DNA from: JAMXLJ01 sp036558745
GTDB lineage: Bacteria > Actinomycetota > Acidimicrobiia > IMCC26256 > JAMXLJ01
Assembly (NCBI GenBank): GCA_036558745.1
Contig: DATBEZ010000052.1
Coordinates: 68,130 to 132,129, forward strand
DNA: 64,000 bases
Direction of reading: 5' to 3'
Shown: in pieces, positions 18,892 through 27,440 of the stretch
Numbering within the stretch: the first letter of the stretch is position 1
Layout of the letters: each line of letters opens with the position of its first letter
Position numbers and translations under genes: made by a program
Notes under the pieces: generated by a model
Database searches by the model: none
What the model was told of the DNA's origin: nothing
The model's input: the letters and a program-made list of their open reading frames with translations, nothing else

Positions 18892-20709
18892 CTACCGCGC
18901 GCGCACCGGCTCCTCGGTACGCGTGTCGTCGGCGGCGACCCCTGGAGCACCGTGCTCCACCGCATCGTTCGCACCGACGCACGAAGGACACGACTCCGCG
19001 CGCTTGCGGTCGAACGGGAGAAATGCTTCCGCGCTCAGCGCCGCGATGCTCACGGCTGCGAGATCGCCGGCGGCGCGGTACACGAGATAGCGAGGAATCC
19101 ACCGCGGGTGGAACTTCGCATTGAAGTTCAGCAGCGATTCGATCTGGAAGTACGGGTTGAGCCGCTTGATGACCCACGCCTCGGCGGCCTGCACCCGCGA
19201 CAGCTCCGCGCCCTCCTCGATCAGCCCCTTGAACGCTGCAAAATTGAGTGACACCTCGTCGACGTCGTGGGTCCGTGCCCAGTCGACCGCGTCGACGATC
19301 ATCCGTTCGTTCACGCCGTTCGGACCGATCGCGTCGCGCCGCATGGCGTCGAGCGAGAGCCCGCGACCGCCCTTGCAGGGCACGTAGCGCTGGAACGCGA
19401 TCGGCGCGCCCGTCGCGTCGCGGCAGACCACGATCACGCAGTCGCGGTCGCGGCCCGACAGCAGCTCGTCCAGCGCCATCGAGAACCCACGTTCGGGGGC
19501 GCCGGCCCGGTGACGGTCGGAGATCCCGACGAGCGCACGTCGCAGCGTCGGGTCGAGGTCGCCCTCGCGGTGCACCTCGGTGGTCAGGCCGAAGTTCTTG
19601 GTCCGGTTCGCGGCCTGACGCACGGGGCGCATGGCCCGGCCCTCGAGCCCGAAGTCCCCGACCTCGATGACGGCCTCGTCACCCAGGTAGTGCGAACGCA
19701 GGCCGAGACGCTCGTACAGCGCGAGGCGGTCGGCTCGCGCCCCGACGACCGCGGGACGCCAACCACGGTCGTCGCAGAGGGCGAGGAAGCGCTTCACCGC
19801 GTCCTCGAACGACTCGGGTGCACCGACAGGATCGCCGGACGCCAGGCCCACACCGTTGACGTAGCGGTACGCGACCGCGGCGCGCTCGTCGTCCGAGAAG
19901 ACGTACTGCTTGTCGTGGCGCAGCGCGAACGGGTCGAGGCTGTCGCCGTCGGCACGGTCGACGAGCCGCCGCACGCGTTCCAGATCGGCGTGGTGACCGA
20001 CGGTGCGCTCGGCGACCGGAGCGAGCGCGAGAAGCACGATCGCGGCGAGGCTCGCGGCGCCGAGCACGGTGATGGTCGGAGGGAACCAGACCCCGAACCC
20101 ACCCTCGACGTGCAACGGGCCGGTCATGCCGATGAGGCGGGCACCCACCTCCCGGAACGCGAGCGACACGGTCACCGCGGGATGCATCTCACCGTGACGG
20201 ATCGCGAGGCCGACGAGCCCGTACGCGAAGTCGATGATGAGCACCGCGGGGATCACGCGCGCGAGCGTGCGCCAACGTGCGTGGGGAATCGGTGAGTCGA
20301 AGAGCCAGCGCGCGCGCCACAAGACCACGGCGACGACGAGCACGACGATCGCCTCTTCGACGTCGAGGCCCTTCAGCACGTGAGTGATGGCCGAGACACC
20401 GAGAAGCCCGAGCGCGGCGAGGTACGCGAGGCGGCGCCGGTGCACGAGTCCACGACCGACGAGCAGCAACCCGACGCCGAGGATCGCCGTCGCCCCGTGA
20501 GCGAGTCCGGTGATGTCGGGCGTGAGACCCTCGTGCAGGATGTGCATGCGCTGACGCAGGTTGGGGGTGAGCGCGGAGGCGAGGTTGACGATCCCGGCCA
20601 TCGCGACGAGGAGGCCGAGCAGCCGGGCCTCGGTGCGCGGCGCGAGCGAGATCCGGCCGATCCGGCGGTGACGCCTCGTAACCGGGTTGTCGCTCGTTGC
20701 GACCGTCAT
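18892..20709 (-). CDS. MprF/LysX-like bifunctional membrane protein (DUF2156 aminoacyl-phosphatidylglycerol synthase domain)
   Basis: Protein of 605 residues. The N-terminal 240 residues contain about six membrane segments, and the C-terminal 330 form a DUF2156 / LPG-synthase GNAT-like domain, with KQYVFSDDERAAVAYRYVNG, VGDFGLEGRAMRPVRQAANR and FNAKFHPRWIPRYLVY as family landmarks. Such proteins transfer lysine or alanine from tRNA to phosphatidylglycerol and protect against cationic peptides. No lysyl-tRNA synthetase domain is fused here. The start at 20709 is well supported by GAGGTGAT upstream. The esterase gene follows after 6 bases, and a two-component system lies just upstream on the same strand. 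Confidence 0.85.
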   Translation of the reverse strand: MTVATSDNPVTRRHRRIGRISLAPRTEARLLGLLVAMAGIVNLASALTPNLRQRMHILHEGLTPDITGLAHGATAILGVGLLLVGRGLVHRRRLAYLAALGLLGVSAITHVLKGLDVEEAIVVLVVAVVLWRARWLFDSPIPHARWRTLARVIPAVLIIDFAYGLVGLAIRHGEMHPAVTVSLAFREVGARLIGMTGPLHVEGGFGVWFPPTITVLGAASLAAIVLLALAPVAERTVGHHADLERVRRLVDRADGDSLDPFALRHDKQYVFSDDERAAVAYRYVNGVGLASGDPVGAPESFEDAVKRFLALCDDRGWRPAVVGARADRLALYERLGLRSHYLGDEAVIEVGDFGLEGRAMRPVRQAANRTKNFGLTTEVHREGDLDPTLRRALVGISDRHRAGAPERGFSMALDELLSGRDRDCVIVVCRDATGAPIAFQRYVPCKGGRGLSLDAMRRDAIGPNGVNERMIVDAVDWARTHDVDEVSLNFAAFKGLIEEGAELSRVQAAEAWVIKRLNPYFQIESLLNFNAKFHPRWIPRYLVYRAAGDLAAVSIAALSAEAFLPFDRKRAESCPSCVGANDAVEHGAPGVAADDTRTEEPVRAR

Positions 20710-20951
20710 CGTCGCCGGATCACCTCGTCCACTCCGGCGTCACGCCGGCCCCCATTGGTCGCATGCTGCATCGGCGCGGATGAGAGCAGAATGAACCTTC
20801 TTTTGCCCGCCGACGAGGGTCCATCGGCCTTTCACCCGGCCGTCGAGACCCGTCCACCGAACGGCGGCGGTCACGGGTCGGCACCGTTGAGTGTGCCCAC
20901 CCGGGCGCACGGATGTACACACGGGGCCGAAGTTCCTCGTCGAAGCGCAGG
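20710..20951 (-). other. Gene-free leader of the MprF-like gene
   Basis: A 242-base spacer between the histidine kinase stop and the MprF-like start. It holds a perfect CCGGCG-TCA-CGCCGG hairpin at 20734-20748, upstream of the GAGGTGAT ribosome binding site. It is long enough for a separate promoter. No convincing gene was found. Confidence 0.4.
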
Positions 20952-22406
20952 TCACGGGGTCCGCCGGGGCAGTACCAGGCGCACCACGGCCCCGGTCGGT
21001 GTGTTGGTCGCGGAGGCCCGGCCACCGTGCGCGGCGGCGATGGCGGCGACGATCGCGAGCCCGAGCCCGGCGCCGGTCCGGACCGCCCCGCCGTTGGTCG
21101 AGCCGGTCGCGCCCGGTTCGTGGCTGAAGCGCTCGAAGGCCCGCGGGAGCAGGTCGGGTGGGAAGCCGGGCCCGTCGTCGGCGACCTCGAGCGTCGCGCC
21201 CCCGTCGTCGGTCGTGATGCGGACGTCCACGCGGCTCCGGGCGGCCCGCAACGCGTTCTGGACCAGGTTCGCGACCGCCCGCTCGAGACCGGACTCGTCG
21301 CCGCGGACCGTCGCCTCGCCCTCGACGTGCACGCGCACACCGTCGCCGTCGCCGGCCCGCTCGACGGCGTCGACGGCACGGTGCGCCACGTCGGCGAGGT
21401 CGATCTCGGGCCACGAGCCCGGGGGCGCGGCGCGCGTGCGCGCGAGCACGAGGAGGTTCCGGGCCAGATGGTCGAGCCGGTCGACCTCCTCCAGCAGCGA
21501 GTCGAGCGCAGTCGCGGCTTCCGTGTCGTCGACGACGGCCATGCGGGCGAGCTCGGCCTCGCCACGCGTGATCGCGATCGGCGTGCGCAGCTCGTGGCTC
21601 GCGTCGTCGAGGAACGCTCGCTCGTGTGCGATCGCGTCCTCGATGCGCGCGAGCAACGCGTTGAGCCGGCGCGCGAGCTCCGCGATCTCCTCGCCGGTCC
21701 GCGGCACCGAGAGCCACCGTTCGGAGCGCTCACCGGCGCGACTCGCGAGCTGCGCAGCCGAGATCGCGTCGGCCTCCTCGATCATCGAGCGGACCGGCGA
21801 GAGCGCGCTTCCCGCGAGGAGCCACCCGCCGATCGAGACGAGGATCGCGATGATCGGCAGTCCCACGAGCAACGTCGACTCGAGCCGCTTCACCGCGCGC
21901 GTCGTGTCCTCGAGCGACGCGCCCACCACGAGCACGACCGGCTCCGAGCCGATGTGACCCTGACCCGCGAGCAGCCGCGCCCGATCGCCCCCTCGCAGGA
22001 CGGTGCGGTCGTAGAACTGGCGGCCCCGCAGCGCGCCGCGCCGTTCCGATCCGCTGAGCACCGAGGCCGCGTACAGGGCCCGCGGCGCGGCCGCGAGCAC
22101 GGTGCCGTCGGGCCGGATCACCTGCGCGAACGACTCCGTGTCGGGCAGGAGCGGCGTGAACCGCTGCCCGGAGCTCGGCAACTGTCGCGCCAGGGTGGTC
22201 AGGCGCCCGTGAAGGCCGTCGTCCAGGGAGCTGCGCAGCTGGCTGTTGAACTGCTGGATCGCGACCACACCGACGAGCGCGCACAGCACGAGCGTCGCCA
22301 GCGCGAAGAGGAGCGCGAGCCGGGTCTGGAGTGTCCGCGGCCGCCACCATCGCAACCGCGACGCCCACGTCCGACGGCGCCCTCCCGCCGCCGCGCCGTC
22401 GTTCAC
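20952..22406 (-). CDS. Sensor histidine kinase
   Basis: Membrane sensor kinase of 484 residues. It has a transmembrane helix near residues 25-50, an extracytoplasmic region of about 130 residues, a second helix followed by HAMP, then HisKA with the phosphoaccepting His in ASHELRTPI. The HATPase domain carries the N box LVQNAL, DDGPGFPP and GAGLGLAIVAAIAAAHGG. The start is taken as the GTG at 22406, which overlaps the response-regulator stop as GTGA; longer frames add only low-complexity sequence. This translational coupling makes the regulator at 22403-23122 its partner. The signal is unknown; the MprF-like/esterase pair downstream is a candidate target. Confidence 0.93.
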   Translation of the reverse strand: MNDGAAAGGRRRTWASRLRWWRPRTLQTRLALLFALATLVLCALVGVVAIQQFNSQLRSSLDDGLHGRLTTLARQLPSSGQRFTPLLPDTESFAQVIRPDGTVLAAAPRALYAASVLSGSERRGALRGRQFYDRTVLRGGDRARLLAGQGHIGSEPVVLVVGASLEDTTRAVKRLESTLLVGLPIIAILVSIGGWLLAGSALSPVRSMIEEADAISAAQLASRAGERSERWLSVPRTGEEIAELARRLNALLARIEDAIAHERAFLDDASHELRTPIAITRGEAELARMAVVDDTEAATALDSLLEEVDRLDHLARNLLVLARTRAAPPGSWPEIDLADVAHRAVDAVERAGDGDGVRVHVEGEATVRGDESGLERAVANLVQNALRAARSRVDVRITTDDGGATLEVADDGPGFPPDLLPRAFERFSHEPGATGSTNGGAVRTGAGLGLAIVAAIAAAHGGRASATNTPTGAVVRLVLPRRTP

Positions 22407-23122
22407 CGGTCGGCGGCGTGCTCCTGCGCCGTCGCTGCCGCGCCGTCGCGCTCGGCCGATCGCAAGCGGTAGCCGACACCACGAACCGTCTCGATGGACG
22501 AGCAACCGAAGGGTCTGTCCACCTTCTCGCGCAGGTAGCGCACGTACACGTCGACCACGTTCGAGGTGCCGTCGTACGCGAAGTCCCAGACGTGATCGAG
22601 GATCTGCGTGCGCGACAGGACCTCACCGGGGTGGCGCATGAACAGCTCGAGGAGCGCGAACTCCTTCGGGCTGAGGTCGATCGCGCGATCGCCGCGATGG
22701 ACGGAATGCGCGGCGGGATCGAGCACGAGGTCGTCGACCCCGAGCACCGACGGACGCTCGCGCGCTCCACGCCGGGCGAGCGCGCGCAGCCGGGCGTAGA
22801 GCTCCGCGAAGGAGAAGGGCTTGGCGAGGTAGTCGTCGGCGCCCGCGTCGAGGCCGGCGACCCGGTCGCTCACGGAGTCGCGCGCGGTGAGGAGCAGGAT
22901 CGGGGCCCACTGCCCCCGGCCGCGCAGCTCCCTGCAGACCTCGAACCCGTTCGGCGGCGGGATCATGACGTCGAGCACGATCGCGTCGTACCGGTTCTCG
23001 GTGGCCATCCAGAGGCCGTCCTGGCCGTTGGCGGCCACGTCGACGGCGTAGCCCTCGCGTTCCAGCGCACGGCGCAGGAGCGCGGCCATCTTCGTCTCGT
23101 CCTCGACGACCAGGACCCGCAC
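22403..23122 (-). CDS. OmpR/PhoB-family response regulator
   Basis: A 239-residue regulator with an N-terminal receiver domain (EDE acidic pocket, phosphoacceptor Asp51 in IVLDVMIPP, conserved Lys in YLAKPFSF) and a C-terminal winged-helix trans_reg_C domain (SPKEFALLELFMRHPGEVLSR, VDVYVRYLREKVDRP, TVRGVGYRL). The GTG at 23122 is the natural start, giving RVLVVEDE at residue 2. TACCAT lies 6 bases upstream with no Shine-Dalgarno, suggesting a leaderless mRNA. Its stop overlaps the kinase start. Confidence 0.95.
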   Translation of the reverse strand: MRVLVVEDETKMAALLRRALEREGYAVDVAANGQDGLWMATENRYDAIVLDVMIPPPNGFEVCRELRGRGQWAPILLLTARDSVSDRVAGLDAGADDYLAKPFSFAELYARLRALARRGARERPSVLGVDDLVLDPAAHSVHRGDRAIDLSPKEFALLELFMRHPGEVLSRTQILDHVWDFAYDGTSNVVDVYVRYLREKVDRPFGCSSIETVRGVGYRLRSAERDGAAATAQEHAADR

Positions 23123-23128
23123 GGCGGC

Positions 23129-23134
23129 ATGGTA
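23129..23134 (-). promoter_or_regulatory. Putative -10 of the two-component operon
   Basis: TACCAT on the minus strand lies 6 bases before the GTG start of the response regulator. There is no ribosome binding site, consistent with leaderless transcription. Confidence 0.4.
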
Positions 23135-23177
23135 CGGCCGGCACGGTGAGACGACGATGAGAGCGCGGTGAGACCGA

Positions 23178-23984
23178 TCACACCTGGTGGACGGGGCAGG
23201 AGTACGTGGTACGTCCGCCCACGGTACGCCGCAGGAGCGGGGCGCCGTCACGCGGGCAGAGCCCGCCCGGGAGCCGGGCCGGCATGAGATCGCCGGTGTG
23301 CGAGCCGCCCCGACGGCCCAGCACCCGCACGGTGTGGCGGATGGTGCGGCGCAGCACCGCACGCTCGTCGGGATCGAGCGACCCGGCCGGCCGGGCCGGG
23401 TCGAGCCCCGACCGCCAGAGCACCTCGTCGGCCAGGAGGTTGCCGAGCCCCGCGATGCGGGCCTGGTCCATGAGGACCGCCTTGAGCGGCGCGCGGCTGT
23501 GCCCGAGCGCGCGCTCGAGCGACGCCCGGTCGATCGAGAGCGCGTCGGTACCGAGGCGGTCCTCGTCGGGGTCGAGCTCGACCGCGCCGAGGCGACGCGG
23601 GTCTCGCAACGCCAGCGCGCCGCCGTCGGCGAAGTGGAGACGGAAGCGGTACCACTCGGGCCGGTCCTCGTTGCTCGTGTAGAGCAACGGATCGCCAGCC
23701 GCCGCGCCGTCGATCACGACCCGACCGCTCATCCCGAGATGCAGCGCGAGGACCGGTCCCGGCGCGCGGCTGGGACCGACGCCACCGGTGTCGAGCAGCA
23801 ACAGCTTTCCGCGGCGCCGGGCGGCGGTGAACGCGCGGCCGGGCAGCGCGGCGTCGAGCGCGTGCGCCGTGAGCCCGCGTTTGAGGTACCACGCGTCCTG
23901 CGCGTCGACCGACGCGATGCGCCGGCCGAGCGCGGCGTGCTCGATCAGCTGCCGCGCCGCCTCGACCTCGAGCATCTCGGGCAT
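23178..23984 (-). CDS. Fpg/Nei-family DNA glycosylase with atypical zinc site
   Basis: Formamidopyrimidine-DNA-glycosylase-like repair enzyme of 268 residues. It begins PEMLEVEAARQL, so the catalytic Pro2-Glu3 pair and the helix seen in PELPEVE-type family members are present. LHLGMSGRVV, the helix-two-turn-helix region with GLGNLLADEVLW, and GGSHTG are recognisable. The C-terminal finger reads CPRD...CPVH rather than CxxC...CxxC, so two of the four zinc ligands are replaced by Asp and His. The start at 23984 is chosen because family similarity begins there. It follows ilvD after 20 bases on the same strand. Confidence 0.88.
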   Translation of the reverse strand: MPEMLEVEAARQLIEHAALGRRIASVDAQDAWYLKRGLTAHALDAALPGRAFTAARRRGKLLLLDTGGVGPSRAPGPVLALHLGMSGRVVIDGAAAGDPLLYTSNEDRPEWYRFRLHFADGGALALRDPRRLGAVELDPDEDRLGTDALSIDRASLERALGHSRAPLKAVLMDQARIAGLGNLLADEVLWRSGLDPARPAGSLDPDERAVLRRTIRHTVRVLGRRGGSHTGDLMPARLPGGLCPRDGAPLLRRTVGGRTTYSCPVHQV

Positions 23985-24004
23985 GAGCGCGAACCCGCCC
24001 GCGA

Positions 24005-25687
24005 TCAGACGTTCGTGATCGCGCCCTTCTCGGCGCCCTGCGCGAGCCGCGCGTACTTCGCGAGGAACCCGCTCGTGTAGCGCGGCTCGAGCGGCTTCCA
24101 CGTCGCGCGCCGCCGCGCGAGCTCGCTGTCGTCGACCTCGAGGTCGATGGTGTGCGCCTGCGCGTCGATCACGATGCGGTCCCCGTCGGCCACGAGCGCG
24201 ATCGGCCCGCCGTCGACGGCCTCGGGCGCGACGTGCCCGACGCAGAACCCGTGGGTGCCGCCCGAGAACCTTCCATCGGTCACGAGTGCCGCGTCGCCAC
24301 CGCGTCCCGCGCCCTTCATCGCGCCCGTCACCGCGAGCATCTCGCGCATGCCCGGACCGCCCTTCGGGCCCTCGTAGCGGATCACCACGACGTCGCCCGG
24401 TCGGATGTGCCCGGCGAGGATGGCTTCCATCGCCGCGTCCTCGCCGTCGAAGACGCGCGCGCTGCCCTCGAACCGGGGCTCGTCGATGCCGGCGACCTTC
24501 ACCACCGAGCCGTTCGGCGCGAGCGAGCCGGTGAGGATGGCGATGCCGCCCTGCGTGTGGATCGGCGACGACAACGGGTGAACGACGTCGCCGTCGGGCG
24601 CCGGAGGATCGAGGTCGGCAAGGTTCTCCGCGATCGTCTTGCCGGTGACCGTCAGCGCGTCACCGTGGAGCAGCCCGGCGTCGAGCAGCTCGCGCATGAC
24701 GACCGGCACGCCACCGATGCGGTCGACGTCGAACATGTGGTACTTCCCGTGCGGCTTGGTGTCGGCGATGTGCGGCACGCGCGCACCGATGCGGTTGAAG
24801 TCGTCGAGCTCGAGCTCGACGTGCGCCTCGTGCGCGATCGCGAGCAGATGGAGCACCGCGTTGGTGGAACCACCGAGCGCCATCGTCACCGCGATCGCGT
24901 TCTCGAACGCCTCCTTGGTCATGATCTGGCGGGGCCGGATGCCCGACTCGAGCAGGCGCACGACGGCACGACCGCTCTCGTACGCATAGTCGTCGCGCCG
25001 ACGGTCGACCGCGGCCGGGCTCGCGCTCCCGGGCAGCGACATGCCGAGCGCCTCGCCGATCGACGCCATCGTGTTCGCCGTGAACATCCCCGCGCAGCTG
25101 CCCTCAGTCGGGCACGCGCGCATCTCGATCTCGCCGAGCTCGTTCTCGGTGATCGTCCCCGCCGCGCACGCACCGACGGCCTCGAAGACGCTCACGATGT
25201 CGAGGGCCTGGTCCTTGTACCGGCCGGGGAGGATGGATCCGCCGTACAGGAACACCGACGGAAGGTTCAGCCGCGCCGCGGCCATGAGCATGCCGGGCAG
25301 GCTCTTGTCGCAACCCGCGAACGTCACGAGCGCGTCGAAGCGCTCCGCGTGCATGACGCACTCGACGGAGTCGGCGATGATCTCGCGACTGACGAGCGAG
25401 CCGCGCATGCCCTCGTGACCCATCGAGATGCCGTCGCTGACCGCGATCGTCACGAACTCGACGGGGAACGCTCCCGCAGCGCGCACACCGTCCTTGGCGC
25501 GCTTCGCGAGCCGGTCGAGCGGGAGGTTGCAGGGCGTGACCTCGTTCCAGCTCGACGCGACCCCGACCTGGGCCTTGCCCCAGTCGTCGTCGGTCATGCC
25601 GATCGCCCGCAGCATGGCTCGCGCCGGCGCGCGCTCCATCCCGTCGGTCACCTCGTGGCTGCGCGGCTTCATGTCGGTATCGCTCAT
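24005..25687 (-). CDS. ilvD: Dihydroxy-acid dehydratase
   Basis: Fe-S enzyme catalysing the third step of branched-chain amino acid and pantothenate precursor synthesis, here 560 residues, a normal length. The cluster-binding cysteines lie in TPCNLP, FAGCDKSLPG and CPTEGSCAGMFTANTM, and the C-terminal TDGRFSGGTHGF and GHVAPEA motifs are intact. It is 6.5 kb from ilvBNC, in a different transcription unit and without the leader attenuator. The ATG at 25687 has TACGCT 8 bases upstream and no ribosome binding site, suggesting a leaderless transcript. The Fpg-type gene follows after 20 bases. Confidence 0.97.
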   Translation of the reverse strand: MSDTDMKPRSHEVTDGMERAPARAMLRAIGMTDDDWGKAQVGVASSWNEVTPCNLPLDRLAKRAKDGVRAAGAFPVEFVTIAVSDGISMGHEGMRGSLVSREIIADSVECVMHAERFDALVTFAGCDKSLPGMLMAAARLNLPSVFLYGGSILPGRYKDQALDIVSVFEAVGACAAGTITENELGEIEMRACPTEGSCAGMFTANTMASIGEALGMSLPGSASPAAVDRRRDDYAYESGRAVVRLLESGIRPRQIMTKEAFENAIAVTMALGGSTNAVLHLLAIAHEAHVELELDDFNRIGARVPHIADTKPHGKYHMFDVDRIGGVPVVMRELLDAGLLHGDALTVTGKTIAENLADLDPPAPDGDVVHPLSSPIHTQGGIAILTGSLAPNGSVVKVAGIDEPRFEGSARVFDGEDAAMEAILAGHIRPGDVVVIRYEGPKGGPGMREMLAVTGAMKGAGRGGDAALVTDGRFSGGTHGFCVGHVAPEAVDGGPIALVADGDRIVIDAQAHTIDLEVDDSELARRRATWKPLEPRYTSGFLAKYARLAQGAEKGAITNV

Positions 25688-25695
25688 GAACCCGG

Positions 25696-25714
25696 AGCGT
25701 AGACGGGCTACCGT
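25696..25714. promoter_or_regulatory. Compact divergent promoter between ilvD and the MDMPI gene
   Basis: Within 35 bases of spacer, TACGCT (minus strand, 25701-25696) lies 8 bases before the ilvD ATG, and TACCGT (plus strand, 25709-25714) lies 8 bases before the ATG at 25723. Both genes lack Shine-Dalgarno sequences, so two back-to-back leaderless promoters are likely. Confidence 0.45.
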
Positions 25715-25722
25715 CGGCGGCC

Positions 25723-26403
25723 ATGACCGATTACGGCCTGTTGTACGCCGCGACCCGGGAGCGCGTCACGACGATGGTGCGCGACCTCGACGACGCGGCG
25801 CTCGGCACTGCGGTCCGCGCCTGCCCGGGCTGGACCGTGCACGACGTGATCGCCCACTTCGCGGGCGCCGTCACCGACGCGCTCGCGGGCCGGCTCGAAG
25901 GCGTCGGCGGCGACGCCTGGACCGCCGCGCAGGTGGAGGCACGCCGCGACGTGCCCGTCGGCGCCATGCTCGACGAGTGGGCCGAGGGCTCGCCCCGGTT
26001 CGAGGATGCGCTGCGTGCGATCGGTCCTCCACTCGCGGGCACGGCCGTGTCGGACGCCTTCCAACACGAGCAGGACATCCGCGGCACGCTCGACCTCCAG
26101 GGCGGCCGCGATCTCGATCTCATGCTGGCGAGCATCGAGGCGTACGCGACGAGCCTGGGTCCGCGGCTGCAGCAGCGGGGCCTCGCGCCATTGCGGCTCG
26201 AGGCCGGTGCCCACGAGTTCCTGGCCGGCGACGGCGAACCGGGCGCGACCGTCATCGCCGAGCCGTTCGAGCTCACGCGTGCGCTCGGTGGGCGGCGGAC
26301 GGTCGAGGAGGTGCGCCGGCTGCACTGGGACGGTGACGCCGAGGCGTACGTGCCGCTGGTCTCCGCGTACGGCGTGCCGGCCACATCGTTGGGCGAGCAC
26401 TGA
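25723..26403 (+). CDS. Maleylpyruvate isomerase-family mycothiol-dependent (DinB-fold) protein
   Basis: A 226-residue DinB/MDMPI superfamily protein. The signature CPGWTVHDVIAHFAG near residues 35-49 carries the first metal histidine. The later QHEQDIRG has the expected histidine, but the partner glutamate four residues earlier is Asp here (DAFQH). Family members use mycothiol in thiol transfer or isomerisation, or have unknown roles. It is the first of three genes (25723-28373) running in the same direction; the LLM oxidoreductase starts 1 base after its stop codon. Confidence 0.85.
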   Translation: MTDYGLLYAATRERVTTMVRDLDDAALGTAVRACPGWTVHDVIAHFAGAVTDALAGRLEGVGGDAWTAAQVEARRDVPVGAMLDEWAEGSPRFEDALRAIGPPLAGTAVSDAFQHEQDIRGTLDLQGGRDLDLMLASIEAYATSLGPRLQQRGLAPLRLEAGAHEFLAGDGEPGATVIAEPFELTRALGGRRTVEEVRRLHWDGDAEAYVPLVSAYGVPATSLGEH

Positions 26404-26404
26404 G

Positions 26405-27433
26405 GTGAAGGTCGACGCGGGCCTGCTCGCGTCGCTCGACGCAGTGCCGAGCCGGGCCGTCGCGATCGAGGCTGCCGGTTACGACGGGCTGTACACGTTC
26501 GAAGGCTCGCACGATCCGTTCTTCCCGCTCGCGCTCGCGGCGGAGCACACCACACGCGTGGAGCTCTTCAGTGCGATCGCGGTCGCGTTCGCGCGCACTC
26601 CGATGACGCTCGCGCAGGTCGCGTTCGACCTTCAGCGCCTGTCGGACGGTCGTGCGATCCTCGGCCTGGGTTCGCAGATCAGGCCCCACATCGAGAAGCG
26701 GTTCTCGATGACGTGGTCGCACCCCGCCGCGCGCATGCGCGAGCTGGTGCTCGCGGTGCGGGCCATCTGGTCGGCGTGGCAGGACCGCACGAAGCTCGAC
26801 TTCCGCGGCACCTTCTACCAACACACGTTGATGACACCGTTCTTCGATCCGGGGCCGTGCGCGTCCGGCGTGCCCGGCGTGTTCCTCGCCGGCGTCGGTC
26901 CGGCAATGACCGAGGTCGCGGGTGAGGTCGCCGACGGCTTCCTCGTCCATCCGTTCAGCACCGAGCGCTTCCTGCGCGAGACGACGTGGCCGGCGCTCGA
27001 ACGCGGTCTGGCGCGCGCCGGTCGCTCCCGCGACGGCTTCGAGGTCGCGTGGCCGCTGCTGACGGCGACCGGTTCCACGGAGGAGGACCAGGCACGCGCC
27101 GACGCGGGGCTGCGGTCGCGGCTCGCGTTCTACGGGTCGACCCCCGCCTACCGGCCCGTCCTCGACGCGCACGGTCGGGGCGACCTGCAGACCGAGCTCA
27201 ACCGACTGTCGAAGGACGGTCGGTGGGCGGAGATGAACGCGCTGATCGACGACGACCTGCTCGACACGTTCGCGGTGCGGGGTCGGCCCGAGGACCTCCC
27301 GGCCCGGGTCCGGGAGCGCTGCGGCGGGCTGGTGAGCCGGGTCAGCTTCGATTCACCGTCGCTCGGCCCGCCCGAGGAGCTTGCCGACATCGTGGCCGCG
27401 ATCAGGAACATCCCGGCACCGGTTGCCGGTTGA
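26405..27433 (+). CDS. LLM-class (luciferase-like) F420-dependent oxidoreductase
   Basis: A 342-residue TIM-barrel oxidoreductase of the luciferase-like family. Landmarks include TRVELFSAIAVAFARTPMTLA, LGLGSQIRPHIEKRF, a KLDFRGTFYQ loop, and GVGPAMTEVAGEVADGFLVHPF. This pattern matches actinobacterial subfamilies annotated as F420-dependent, but FMN use cannot be excluded and the substrate is unknown. The GTG at 26405 follows the MDMPI stop by one base, so translation is coupled and the two may act together. Confidence 0.85.
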   Translation: MKVDAGLLASLDAVPSRAVAIEAAGYDGLYTFEGSHDPFFPLALAAEHTTRVELFSAIAVAFARTPMTLAQVAFDLQRLSDGRAILGLGSQIRPHIEKRFSMTWSHPAARMRELVLAVRAIWSAWQDRTKLDFRGTFYQHTLMTPFFDPGPCASGVPGVFLAGVGPAMTEVAGEVADGFLVHPFSTERFLRETTWPALERGLARAGRSRDGFEVAWPLLTATGSTEEDQARADAGLRSRLAFYGSTPAYRPVLDAHGRGDLQTELNRLSKDGRWAEMNALIDDDLLDTFAVRGRPEDLPARVRERCGGLVSRVSFDSPSLGPPEELADIVAAIRNIPAPVAG

Positions 27434-27440
27434 CGCCTGC

